Below, piece after piece: positions 17,924 through 25,587 of a stretch of DNA of 64,000 nt; the first letter of the stretch is position 1, and the number at the start of each line of letters is the position of its first letter. Both the position numbers and the translations under genes were made by a program. Origin of the DNA: Roseobacter sp. MED193 (lineage in GTDB: Bacteria > Pseudomonadota > Alphaproteobacteria > Rhodobacterales > Rhodobacteraceae); the NCBI RefSeq assembly GCF_000152965.1, contig NZ_CH902583.1, forward strand, positions 2,673,892 through 2,737,891. The letters run 5' to 3'. The notes under the pieces were generated by a model. The model worked only from the letters and a program-made list of their open reading frames with translations. It did not search any database and was not told where the DNA came from.

Positions 17924-18318
17924 GTGTCCTCTCCCGTATTTTCAGGTGTGTGTAGCTGGCTTAGGGCTTGGGCTGCGGCCTTATAGGCGCGCCAGGACCG
18001 TGCGGGCGGCACCATAGAATCGCTCGCGCAGGCGGGCGCGATCTTGCAACTCAATAGTCTGGGCCAATACGAGGGTCATGGCTGTCAGATACAGGGGGGC
18101 GGGCAAGCGATCAAGGGTTAGCAGGGCGCGATCACGGCAAACTGGGCAATCTTTCCTTTGAATCCTTGTAAATATGAACCCTTCCCTCTTTCGGTGGGGG
18201 CGCAGATCAGGCAGAGAGTGTCGATGATTCGAGACCCGTCGTCGCTTTCATTGAAATGCGGCACGGAAATTGCTATTTTTAGCATATCCCCAGCGCCGGG
18301 GGAGGGTCGGCGCGCCTT
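17924..18318. other. Divergent intergenic region leuC / rsfS
   Basis: The promoters for leuC (minus) and rsfS (plus) must lie here. I see no T-box, no run of leucine codons and no clear attenuator hairpin. The one structured item is the small minus-strand frame described separately at 17981-18079, which remains open upstream to about 18252. Confidence 0.5.
17981..18079 (-). CDS. Possible small protein upstream of leuC (32 residues)
   Basis: A minus-strand frame with ATG at 18079 and TAA at 17981-17983 encodes 32 residues beginning MTLVLAQTIELQDRARLRE, with six leucines and seven arginines. The frame continues upstream without a stop for about 57 codons and could start instead at a TTG at 18106. 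There is no strong ribosome site, which keeps confidence low. It ends 57 bases before the leuC start. The leucines are spread out, so it does not look like a classical attenuator peptide. It could be a real small protein, the remnant of one, or chance. Confidence 0.25.
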   Translation of the reverse strand: MTLVLAQTIELQDRARLRERFYGAARTVLARL

Positions 18319-18750
18319 ATGGAGGACAGTGTTCTGTCGACCGAACCTCAAGCGGCAGCAGCCGCTGCTAGCGAAGCAGCCGAGGGTGCTGCCAAGAGCC
18401 GCCCAACCAATATGGTATTGTTGGAGCGGATCCTGAGCTCTCTGGATGATGACAAGGCTGAAGATGTCGTGCAGATTGATCTGCGCGGCAAGACAGCTAT
18501 TGCCGATTTTATGGTCATTGCGACGGGCCGTTCGAGCCGTCAGGTGGCAGGGATCGCGGAAAAGCTGACTGATCGCCTGAAGCAGGAATATGGTATTCTC
18601 AGCAAGGTCGAAGGTCGCGACACCGGCGATTGGGTCTTGATTGATACCGGCGATGTGATTGTGCATCTGTTCCGTCCAGAAGTGCGTGAATTCTACCAGA
18701 TCGAAAAGCTCTGGCAGCCGGGCATGACCCCTGGTCAGGACGGCGCTTAA
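18319..18750 (+). CDS. rsfS: Ribosome silencing factor RsfS
   Basis: RsfS (DUF143 fold) binds ribosomal protein uL14 and blocks subunit joining when nutrients run down. The 143 residues comprise an Ala-rich N-terminal extension of about 30 residues and then the conserved core: LLERILSSLDDDKAEDVVQIDL, ADFMVIATGRSSRQVAGIAE, DWVLIDTGDVIVHLFRPEVREFYQIEKLW. The extension could be avoided by starting at the ATG at 18412, so the N-terminus is uncertain. It is followed by rlmH about 100 bases downstream, the pairing seen in many bacteria. Confidence 0.95.
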   Translation: MEDSVLSTEPQAAAAAASEAAEGAAKSRPTNMVLLERILSSLDDDKAEDVVQIDLRGKTAIADFMVIATGRSSRQVAGIAEKLTDRLKQEYGILSKVEGRDTGDWVLIDTGDVIVHLFRPEVREFYQIEKLWQPGMTPGQDGA

Positions 18751-18855
18751 GCTGCGGTTTTGACAATGGAGGCGGCACTCTGTTCTTGTGCCATCTCTGC
18801 TGTGTTAGACGCGACAGGCCAGTTCATGCCGTAACTCCCAGCGAGGACCATTCCG

Positions 18856-19326
18856 ATGCGTATTTATATCTGCGCGGTTGGACGCCTGCGCGCTGGGCCT
18901 GAAAAGACCCTCATCGACGATTATCTCACCCGTTTTGATCGCAGCGGGCGGGCGCTGGGCCTTGGCCCGGCCCGCATTGTTGAGGTCGAAGACAAGAAAA
19001 ACGCCGGTATGGGCGCTGAGGCGGGCTTGCTGCGCAAAGCTCTGCCCAAGGGGGCGGTGATATGCACCCTGGATGAGCGGGGCAAGCTGCTCAGCTCGCC
19101 GGATTTTGCCAACCGTCTGAGCAGCTGGCGCGATTCTGGACGCCAGGATCTGGCGCTGATTATTGGCGGCGCAGACGGCATTGATCCCAGTCTGCGCGCC
19201 GAGGCGGATTTTTCATTGTCATTTGGGAAAATGGTATGGCCGCATATGCTGGTGCGGGTGATGTTGGCCGAGCAGATATACCGCGCGGCCACCATCCTGT
19301 CTGGCAGCCCCTATCACCGAAGCTGA
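18856..19326 (+). CDS. rlmH: 23S rRNA (pseudouridine1915-N3)-methyltransferase
   Basis: RlmH is a SPOUT-class enzyme that methylates pseudouridine 1915 in helix 69 of 23S rRNA. The 156 residues match the family. The knot that binds S-adenosylmethionine is recognised by LALIIGGADGIDPSLR and by the C-terminal EQIYRAATILSGSPYHRS, the most conserved part of RlmH. It sits in the usual place after rsfS. The next gene, rpiB, is convergent. Confidence 0.97.
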   Translation: MRIYICAVGRLRAGPEKTLIDDYLTRFDRSGRALGLGPARIVEVEDKKNAGMGAEAGLLRKALPKGAVICTLDERGKLLSSPDFANRLSSWRDSGRQDLALIIGGADGIDPSLRAEADFSLSFGKMVWPHMLVRVMLAEQIYRAATILSGSPYHRS

Positions 19327-19376
19327 ATGTGCAAAGGCGCGCCGGGACAGGCCCGGTCAAGCAATGCTGTCATGTT

Positions 19377-19826
19377 TTAGTCTTCAGCGGGTTCAATCAT
19401 TTCCATACGAGTGGCATGGCGACCGCCTTCAAATTCTGCGGAGAGGAAGGCGTCGACGATATCCAATGCCAGACCCTTGCCCACAACCCGCGCCCCGATT
19501 GACAGCATGTTTGCATCGTTATGCTGGCGGATCATACGGGCCGAAAACGTATCAGCGCAAACGCCGCAACGGATGCCCTTGACCTTATTGGCGGCCATCA
19601 TGATGCCCTGGCCAGTGCCGCAGACAATAATGCCCAGATCGCAATCACCAGCGGCCACGCGCTCGGCGGCTTCGCGGCCATGTTTGGGGTAATCTGTGCT
19701 TTCCGAAGTGGTGGGACCGAGGTCAAGAACCTCCCAGCCTTGGTTGGCAATGTGTTCGGCAATGGTCTGGCGAAGCTGAATGTCGGCATGATCGCTGGAA
19801 AGAACGACGCGTTTTGAGGCTGTCAT
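19377..19826 (-). CDS. rpiB: Ribose 5-phosphate isomerase B
   Basis: RpiB interconverts ribulose 5-phosphate and ribose 5-phosphate. I start at the ATG at 19826 (149 residues); a TTG seven codons upstream is possible. The family motifs are clear: SSDHADIQLRQ near the N-terminus, STDYPKHGREAAERV, the active-site cysteine in GIIVCGTGQGIMMAANKV, and NDANMLSIGARVVG, which holds the catalytic-side residues. It is convergent with rlmH and probably monocistronic. Confidence 0.95.
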   Translation of the reverse strand: MTASKRVVLSSDHADIQLRQTIAEHIANQGWEVLDLGPTTSESTDYPKHGREAAERVAAGDCDLGIIVCGTGQGIMMAANKVKGIRCGVCADTFSARMIRQHNDANMLSIGARVVGKGLALDIVDAFLSAEFEGGRHATRMEMIEPAED

Positions 19827-19941
19827 GGCAGGGGTATCCCGTAGCAAAAGAGGAGGTGGCGCATTGTCAGACCTGTGTCACAAGACGCCTCTGTCTGCAA
19901 GGATGAGACGGGCGCCACACTTGGACAAAGGGCCGAGCATA

Positions 19942-20298
19942 TTACTTTAGGTCGACCACAAACAGCGCGTCTCCCCAGCCATCGACCAGGCAGCGAGCCT
20001 GTACCTGGACCTGGGGTGTTCCGGTGGGGATCGCGACACCAGAGAGCGATCTTGTAAAGGGCTGTTCCTGGACATGGGGGTGTCCCAGAACCCGCAGCCC
20101 CAGCTCATTGCCCTGCATGTCAAGCACTCGCCAACCATCCGCATAATGGTTCCAGCCGGTATCGGGGTGGGAAAGGGTGACGTTAAATCGCCACTCGGTA
20201 CCAGACTGCACCGCAGTGACAGCTTCGATTCTTGGCTCATCCGCCAATACAGGCAGCGCCATGAGGGTGAGCAGGAGTGGGAGGAGAGGTTTTTGCAT
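19942..20298 (-). CDS. Small exported protein of unknown function
   Basis: 118 residues with a clear Sec signal peptide (MQKPLLPLLLTLMALPVLADE, cleavage after Ala near residue 19). The mature part of about 98 residues looks like a single beta-sandwich domain: WRFNVTLSHPDTGWNHYADGWRVLDMQGNELG, then PQVQVQARCLVDGWGDALFVVDLK. The single cysteine near the end argues against a disulfide. I do not recognise a functional family. It is divergent from glcD. Confidence 0.75.
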   Translation of the reverse strand: MQKPLLPLLLTLMALPVLADEPRIEAVTAVQSGTEWRFNVTLSHPDTGWNHYADGWRVLDMQGNELGLRVLGHPHVQEQPFTRSLSGVAIPTGTPQVQVQARCLVDGWGDALFVVDLK

Positions 20299-20400
20299 GA
20301 CCCAAGCCTAGATATTTTTCAGTTTTGGTACAGTCACGAAGGCGTGTCTGCCAGCTGAATTCAAGGGAGGGAGTACTTCGTGCTTGCATATCTGCGAGGA

Positions 20401-20421
20401 TTGGTAATATTATTTTACCAA
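20401..20421. promoter_or_regulatory. Candidate operator upstream of glcD
   Basis: The inverted repeat TTGGTAA-N7-TTACCAA has perfect 7-bp arms and lies 27 bases before the glcD start. The TGGT...ACCA core recalls GntR/FadR-type operators such as those of GlcC regulators, but the 7-base spacer is longer than the usual FadR site. No regulator gene is adjacent. Confidence 0.55.
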
Positions 20422-20447
20422 ATAGCGCACCGCCAAAGGAGAGCCCC

Positions 20448-21896
20448 ATGGAGATGCCTGTCCCCAATGTAGCCATTCTGGCCCGCAAGACACATCTAGC
20501 CGCACGACTTTCATTGGTTCTGCCTGGCGACGCCCTGATTCAGGATGAAATGGAAACCCGCGCCTATGAGTGCGACGGCTTGGCGGCTTATCGCTGCCCG
20601 CCGCTCATGGTGGTGCTGCCGCGCACAACGCAGGAGGTTTCTGACGTTTTGCGGATCTGTCATGAGGAGGGGGTTCCGGTGGTGCCGCGCGGTGCTGGCA
20701 CTTCGCTGGCAGGGGGGGCCTTGCCCACGGCCGATAGTGTGATCCTTGGCGTGGCGCGGATGAATGAGGTGCTGGAAACCGACTATGACAACCGGGTGAT
20801 CCGGGTGCAGTCCGGGCGCACCAACCTCAGCGTCTCGGGGGCAGTCGAGGAAGAAGAATTCTTTTATGCGCCTGACCCGTCGAGCCAGTTGGCCTGTGCT
20901 ATTGCCGGCAATATCGCAATGAATTCGGGCGGGGCGCATTGTCTGAAATATGGCGTGACCACCAATAATCTGCTTGGGGTGACCCTGGTGATGATGGATG
21001 GCACCGTGGTCGAGATTGGCGGTGCGCATCTGGATGCGGGCGGTCTGGACCTCTTGGGGGTGATCTGCGGCAGCGAGGGGCAGCTTGGTGTGGTGACGGA
21101 GGCCACGCTGCGGATCCTGCGCAAACCCGAAGGCGCCCGCCCGGTGCTGATCGGCTACGACAGCAACGAGGTGGCGGGCGCCTGCGTGAGTGATATCATC
21201 AAGGCCGGGGTTTTGCCTGTTGCCATTGAATTTATGGATCGTCCCTGCATTGAGGCCTGCGAGGCCTTTGCCAAGGCGGGCTACCCGATGTGTGAGGCCC
21301 TGCTGATCGTCGAGGTCGAAGGAAGCCCCGCCGAGATCGACCACCAGCTTGGCCTGATCAAGGAAATCGCCCAGTCCCACAACCCGGTCGAGCTGCGCGA
21401 GGCCACAGACGCGGATGAGGCCGCCCGGATTTGGCTGGGTCGCAAATCCGCCTTTGGCGCCATGGGGCAGATCAACGATTACATGTGTTTGGATGGCACC
21501 ATTCCGGTGTCCTCTCTGCCTCATGTGCTGCGCCGCATTGGCGAGCTAAGCCAACAGTTTGGCCTGGCCGTGGCGAATGTCTTCCACGCGGGTGACGGCA
21601 ATATGCACCCGCTGATCCTTTTCGATGCCAACAAGCCCGGCGATCTGGAGCTGTGCGAAGACTTCGGCGCCGAGATCCTCAAACTCTGTGTCGAGGTGGG
21701 CGGTTGCCTCACTGGCGAACATGGGGTCGGCATCGAAAAGCGTGATCTGATGCTGCATCAGTACTCCGCCGAGGATCTGGAGGCGCAGCTGCGGGTGAAG
21801 GATGTCTTCGACCCGCAATGGCTGCTCAATCCGGCCAAGGTCTTCCCGCTGTCGGTGACCGAAAGCCGCCGCGCGCCCGCCCTGGCGGCTGAGTGA
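20448..21896 (+). CDS. glcD: Glycolate oxidase FAD subunit GlcD
   Basis: GlcD is the flavin-binding catalytic subunit of membrane-associated glycolate dehydrogenase, which oxidises glycolate to glyoxylate with GlcE and GlcF. The start at 20448 is preceded by AAAGGAGAG and gives 482 residues, typical for alphaproteobacteria. The FAD_binding_4 domain shows VVPRGAGTSLAGGALP, and PSSQLACAIAGNIAMNSGGAHCLKYGVT is the pyrophosphate-binding stretch. The C-terminal FAD-oxidase domain carries NVFHAGDGNMHPLILFD and GGCLTGEHGVGIEKRD. The third codon positions are strongly GC-rich compared with glcE next door. Confidence 0.96.
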   Translation: MEMPVPNVAILARKTHLAARLSLVLPGDALIQDEMETRAYECDGLAAYRCPPLMVVLPRTTQEVSDVLRICHEEGVPVVPRGAGTSLAGGALPTADSVILGVARMNEVLETDYDNRVIRVQSGRTNLSVSGAVEEEEFFYAPDPSSQLACAIAGNIAMNSGGAHCLKYGVTTNNLLGVTLVMMDGTVVEIGGAHLDAGGLDLLGVICGSEGQLGVVTEATLRILRKPEGARPVLIGYDSNEVAGACVSDIIKAGVLPVAIEFMDRPCIEACEAFAKAGYPMCEALLIVEVEGSPAEIDHQLGLIKEIAQSHNPVELREATDADEAARIWLGRKSAFGAMGQINDYMCLDGTIPVSSLPHVLRRIGELSQQFGLAVANVFHAGDGNMHPLILFDANKPGDLELCEDFGAEILKLCVEVGGCLTGEHGVGIEKRDLMLHQYSAEDLEAQLRVKDVFDPQWLLNPAKVFPLSVTESRRAPALAAE

Positions 21897-21923
21897 AAAA
21901 AAACTGCGTGACAGTCGGCGTGA

Positions 21924-21967
21924 TGGGGGCTTTGCCCCCAAACCCCCAGAATATTTTTGGAAAGATG
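21924..21967 (+). repeat. REP-like extragenic element between glcD and glcE
   Basis: The stem TGGGGGC-TTT-GCCCCCA (21924-21940) is followed by ACCCCCAGAATATTTTTGG and AAAGATGAA. I know this arrangement (GGGGGC-TTT-GCCCCC, a C-run, then ATATTTTTGG.AAGATGAA) as a recurring intergenic motif in Rhodobacteraceae. Here it supplies the sequence just upstream of the glcE start, including the GGAAAG ribosome site. Confidence 0.6.
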
Positions 21968-21970
21968 AAA

Positions 21971-23110
21971 ATGCATAGCCCTAAAAATGAGGCCGAATTG
22001 GCTGAGATCATTGCTGGTGCGGAGACCCCCTTGTGTGTTGAGGGAGGTGGTACCCGCGGTTGTGAGGTCGAGGGAGACCGATTGGCACTGCGGGGGCTGA
22101 GCGGCATTGAGCTTTATGAGCCAGGATCTCTGACCCTGGTCGCCAGAGCTGGAACACCCATGGCTGAGATCGAGACGCTCTTGGCCAGTGAAGGTCAACG
22201 CCTGGCTTTTGAGCCGATGGACACACGGGGGGTGCTGGGGAGCTCGGGAGCGCCGACTATTGGCGGGGCTATTGCTGTCAATAGTTCCGGACCTCGCCGT
22301 ATTCAGGGGGGGGCGGCCCGTGACTATCTCTTGGGAGTGCGGTTTGTTGATGGGGCTGGCCAGGTGATCAAAAACGGTGGTCGGGTAATGAAGAATGTCA
22401 CCGGATATGACTTGGTGAAACTGATGGCGGGGTCCTATGGCACCCTGGGCGTGTTGAGCGAGGTTTCTTTGAAGGTTTTGCCCATCCCTGAAGCAATGGC
22501 AACGGTCAGTGTTGCAGTACCAGATCTTCTTTCGGCTGTGCGGGCAATGTCGACAGCCCTGGGCTCGCCTTATGATGTCACCGGCGCCGCATATGATCCG
22601 GGTTCGGGTCTTGCCCATATCCGCCTGGAAGGCTTTGCGCCCTCGGTTCGTTATCGCCAGGAGAAGCTAGCAGGGGAGCTGGCGGGTTCGGGCGAGGTTG
22701 AAAACCGGTCTGGTTCTGAACACCTGTGGCAGGACATCCGCGATGTCGCCGCCTTCCAGGGACGAGAGGGCGATGTTTGGCGGATTTCGGTAAAGCCGTC
22801 GGATGCCGTGAAACTTGCACCGATGTTGGAAGCAGAGGCCCTGCAGTTTGACTGGGGCGGTGGGTTGATCTGGGCGCTGACTTCGGAAGGCGCGGATCTG
22901 CGTGCGAGGCTGATGAGCGCTGGGCTTTCTGGGCATGCCACTCTCGTACGTGCCCAATCGGCAACAATTGCCGCATTGGGCCGGTTTCAGCAGCAAGCAC
23001 AGGCGTTGGAGTTGATCTCTGACGGGTTGCGGAGCCGGTTTGATCCGCGCGGCGTGTTGAACAGGGGTCTGATGCGGGCCGGACAGATGGCCGGCATGGG
23101 AAGGGCTTAG
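21971..23110 (+). CDS. glcE: Glycolate oxidase subunit GlcE
   Basis: GlcE is the second FAD-binding-type subunit of glycolate dehydrogenase. I take the ATG at 21971 (379 residues) because GGAAAG lies 6 bases upstream; ATG 21965 is also in frame. The frame stays open back to 21893 but those codons fall in the extragenic repeat. Motifs: PLCVEGGGTRGCEVEG, TIGGAIAVNSSGPRRIQGGAARDYLLGVRFVDG and GRVMKNVTGYDLVKLMAGSYGTLGVLSEV, all characteristic of GlcE. The end DPRGVLNRG is the family C-terminus. Codon use differs from glcD and glcF, with fewer C-ending codons. Confidence 0.95.
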   Translation: MHSPKNEAELAEIIAGAETPLCVEGGGTRGCEVEGDRLALRGLSGIELYEPGSLTLVARAGTPMAEIETLLASEGQRLAFEPMDTRGVLGSSGAPTIGGAIAVNSSGPRRIQGGAARDYLLGVRFVDGAGQVIKNGGRVMKNVTGYDLVKLMAGSYGTLGVLSEVSLKVLPIPEAMATVSVAVPDLLSAVRAMSTALGSPYDVTGAAYDPGSGLAHIRLEGFAPSVRYRQEKLAGELAGSGEVENRSGSEHLWQDIRDVAAFQGREGDVWRISVKPSDAVKLAPMLEAEALQFDWGGGLIWALTSEGADLRARLMSAGLSGHATLVRAQSATIAALGRFQQQAQALELISDGLRSRFDPRGVLNRGLMRAGQMAGMGRA

Positions 23111-23113
23111 ATC

Positions 23114-24436
23114 ATGCAGACGACATTCACCAAAGACCAGCTGGCTGACCCTGGCATTCAGCGCTCGAACGAGATCCTGCGATCCTGTGTGCATTGCGGG
23201 TTCTGCACCGCGACCTGCCCCACCTATCAGGTGCTGGGCGATGAGCTCGACAGCCCACGCGGGCGGATCTACCTGATCAAGGACATGCTGGAAAACAACC
23301 GCGTGCCCGATGAGAAAACGGTCAAGCACATCGACCGCTGCCTGTCCTGTCTTGCCTGCATGAGCACCTGCCCTTCGGGGGTGCATTACATGCATCTGAT
23401 CGACCATGCCCGCGCCTATATCGACAAGAACTACAAACGCCCCTTCACCGACCGCGCCCTGCGCTGGGTGCTGGCGCGGATACTGCCCTACCCGATGCGC
23501 TTCCGTCTGGCCCTGTTCGGAGCAAAGCTGGCGCGGCCCTTTAAAGGGCTGATGCCCGATGCCCGTTTGCGCGCGATGTTGGAGATGGCGCCAAAAGAGA
23601 TCCCGCCGGTCAGCCGCAACGATGATCCGCAGAGCTTTGCGCCGCTGGCCCCGCAGCGCAAACGGGTGGCGCTTATGACCGGCTGCGCCCAAAAGGCGCT
23701 CAACACCGATATAAACGATGCCACCATCCGCCTGCTGACACGGCTGGGCTGCGAGGTGGTCGTGGCCAAGGGCGCGGGCTGCTGCGGGGCGCTGACCCAC
23801 CACATGGGCCGCGAGGACGAAAGCCATGCGACAGCGGCCAAGAACATCCGCGCCTGGTGCGATGAAATGGACGGCGAAGGGTTGGACGCCATTGTCATCA
23901 ACACCTCGGGATGCGGCACCACGGTGAAGGACTACGGCCACATGTTCCGCAATGATCCGCTGGCGGCCGATGCGGCGCGGGTGTCGGAACGGGCGATGGA
24001 TATCTCGGAGCTGTTGATGCAGCTCGACCTGCCCGAAGGGGCGGACAAGGGCCTGACCGTAGCCTATCACGCGGCCTGTTCCTTGCAGCACGGCCAGCAG
24101 ATCAAGACGCACCCCAAGACCCTGCTGAAACGCGCTGGCTTCAAGGTTGTGGAGCCTGCCGACAGTCATCTCTGCTGCGGATCCGCCGGGACTTACAACC
24201 TGATGCAGCCTGAAATTTCAGGCCAGCTGAAAGCGCGCAAGGTGAATACGCTGGAGGCTAAGAATCCCGACCTGATCGCGGCGGGCAATATCGGCTGCAT
24301 GATGCAGATCGGATCGGGTACCAAGCTGCCCATTGTGCACACGGTTGAGCTGCTCGATTGGGCCACCGGCGGGCCAAAGCCCGCTGCCCTGATAGCTGCG
24401 CGCAAGCCGATGAGCGAGGTGCCAATCCTGCGGTGA
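23114..24436 (+). CDS. glcF: Glycolate oxidase iron-sulfur subunit GlcF
   Basis: GlcF passes electrons from the flavin subunits to the membrane quinone pool. The 440 residues start 3 bases after glcE. Two ferredoxin-type clusters are coded by CVHCGFCTATCPTYQ (about residues 27-41) and CLSCLACMSTCPSG (about 77-90). Two cysteine-rich CCG domains follow (GCGAGCCGALTHH type near 220 and LCCGSAGTYN near 355), as in heterodisulfide-reductase-like subunits. A hairpin with a T-rich tail lies just after the stop, so glcDEF ends here. The antisense strand is open for about 500 codons, a by-product of the GC-rich third positions. Confidence 0.96.
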   Translation: MQTTFTKDQLADPGIQRSNEILRSCVHCGFCTATCPTYQVLGDELDSPRGRIYLIKDMLENNRVPDEKTVKHIDRCLSCLACMSTCPSGVHYMHLIDHARAYIDKNYKRPFTDRALRWVLARILPYPMRFRLALFGAKLARPFKGLMPDARLRAMLEMAPKEIPPVSRNDDPQSFAPLAPQRKRVALMTGCAQKALNTDINDATIRLLTRLGCEVVVAKGAGCCGALTHHMGREDESHATAAKNIRAWCDEMDGEGLDAIVINTSGCGTTVKDYGHMFRNDPLAADAARVSERAMDISELLMQLDLPEGADKGLTVAYHAACSLQHGQQIKTHPKTLLKRAGFKVVEPADSHLCCGSAGTYNLMQPEISGQLKARKVNTLEAKNPDLIAAGNIGCMMQIGSGTKLPIVHTVELLDWATGGPKPAALIAARKPMSEVPILR

Positions 24437-24456
24437 GGCACGGCACCCTGGAATGC

Positions 24457-24502
24457 TCCCCAAGGGGGACTCCTATTTATTTGCCTTTGGGGCTGTCTTT
24501 TA
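24457..24502 (+). terminator. Probable terminator of glcDEF
   Basis: The arms CCCCAAGG (24458-24465) and CCTTTGGGG (24484-24492) pair with one bulge and are followed by CTGTCTTTT. The hairpin starts 21 bases after the glcF stop. Confidence 0.55.
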
Positions 24503-24570
24503 AGCGGTGATGCCGTATTTTTGCCGAAGCTCGCAGCTAGATCTGTCAGCAATGAGGTGAGGAGACAGAT

Positions 24571-25410
24571 TTGCTGGGATTTCGGTTCACAAGACAAAGC
24601 TTTGGCTGGCTGGTTGGTCTGATGGGGCTGTTGCCCGTGATGGCCCAGGCGGCAGACAGCCAGTTGCAGCGTATGGAGACCTCTGATGCGGGTCGGGGCT
24701 GGGAGGCAGTGGGGCGCTTGGATGTCGACGGTGAAGGCTTTTGCACCGGGTCATTGATTGCACCGGATCTGGTGCTAACTGCGGCGCATTGTCTGTACGA
24801 TTCCCGCAGTGGTGCGCGGATCGAGCCTCAGACTATCGAATTCCTGGCGGGATGGCGCAATGGTCGCGCATCGGCTTACCGCACAGTGGCCCGGGCGGTG
24901 GTGCATCCAGGCTATATCTTTGACGGAGAGGTTTCGACCGACCGAGTACGTAGGGATATCGCCCTATTGCAATTGCAGCGCCCCATCCGCAATACCACTG
25001 TCATACCGTTTCAGACCGATAGCCGACCGCGCAAAGGCGCAGATGTGGGGGTGGTCTCTTATGCGCATGACCGCTCTGAAGCGCCGTCGATACAAGAGCT
25101 TTGTGCGGTGATGGCAAAGCAGGAGGGGGTGCTGATCATGTCTTGTGACGTTGATTTTGGCTCTTCCGGTGCTCCGGTGTTTTCCTTCGCCGATGGCAAA
25201 CCCCGCATTATCTCGGTGGTTTCGGCTAAGGCGGAAGTGGAAGGGCAACGGGTTTCCTTGGGGGCCGCTCTGGCGGAAGAGTTGCAGATCCTGCGGGCGC
25301 AGCTCACCAATGCCCGTATTGGCGGCCGCATGCCAGAAGGGGTTGGGCGCGTACAGGTCGGTGGCGCACGTTCTACGGGTGGCGCCAAGTTTGTACGACC
25401 CGGCGGCTAA
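24571..25410 (+). CDS. Secreted trypsin-like serine protease
   Basis: 279 residues from a TTG start with GAGGAG upstream. The N-terminus has a signal peptide ending at AQAA (about residue 29), so the enzyme should act in the periplasm or outside. The catalytic triad of family S1 is complete: His in LTAAHCLYD (about 73), Asp in RRDIALLQL (about 129) and Ser in FGSSGAPVF (about 199). Note GSSGAP rather than the standard GDSGGP, which alters the oxyanion-hole region and is common in V8-like and bacterial S1 relatives. The C-terminal 40 residues are Gly/Arg-rich and look disordered. The substrate is unknown. Confidence 0.88.
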   Translation: MLGFRFTRQSFGWLVGLMGLLPVMAQAADSQLQRMETSDAGRGWEAVGRLDVDGEGFCTGSLIAPDLVLTAAHCLYDSRSGARIEPQTIEFLAGWRNGRASAYRTVARAVVHPGYIFDGEVSTDRVRRDIALLQLQRPIRNTTVIPFQTDSRPRKGADVGVVSYAHDRSEAPSIQELCAVMAKQEGVLIMSCDVDFGSSGAPVFSFADGKPRIISVVSAKAEVEGQRVSLGAALAEELQILRAQLTNARIGGRMPEGVGRVQVGGARSTGGAKFVRPGG

Positions 25411-25536
25411 ACCTCCTCCCCCAGTCGCAATAGATCCGCGTAACACAGGCGTGCAAGCGGGTCTTGTAATCGGATGGTGCATACATATTTCATGTTTTGT
25501 CAGGGTCGCTGGATACCGGGGCCCGGATAACAATCG

Positions 25537-25555
25537 CCCGTCCCATTCGGGAGGG
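25537..25555 (+). promoter_or_regulatory. Hairpin in the hsp20 leader covering a purine-rich motif
   Basis: CCCgTCCC-ATTC-GGGAGGG can form a seven-pair stem with one bulged G. It buries GGGAGGG, a Shine-Dalgarno-like stretch 6 bases before an out-of-frame ATG at 25562. It resembles heat-sensing leader hairpins of alphaproteobacterial small heat-shock genes only in general layout. Confidence 0.35.
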
Positions 25556-25587
25556 TAAATAATGTCGCTCATACATGAGGATAGAAC

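Noticed and set aside
17924-18318. Leucine attenuator or T-box ahead of leuC
   Set aside because: There is no run of leucine codons, no competing hairpins and no T-box sequence. The only candidate is the loosely Leu-rich small frame, which is reported separately at low confidence.
22667-24169. A 500-codon open frame antisense to glcE and glcF
   Set aside because: It mirrors the GC-rich third positions of glcF, has no ribosome site and encodes a His/Arg/Gln-rich sequence with no recognisable motif. The sense genes are certain.
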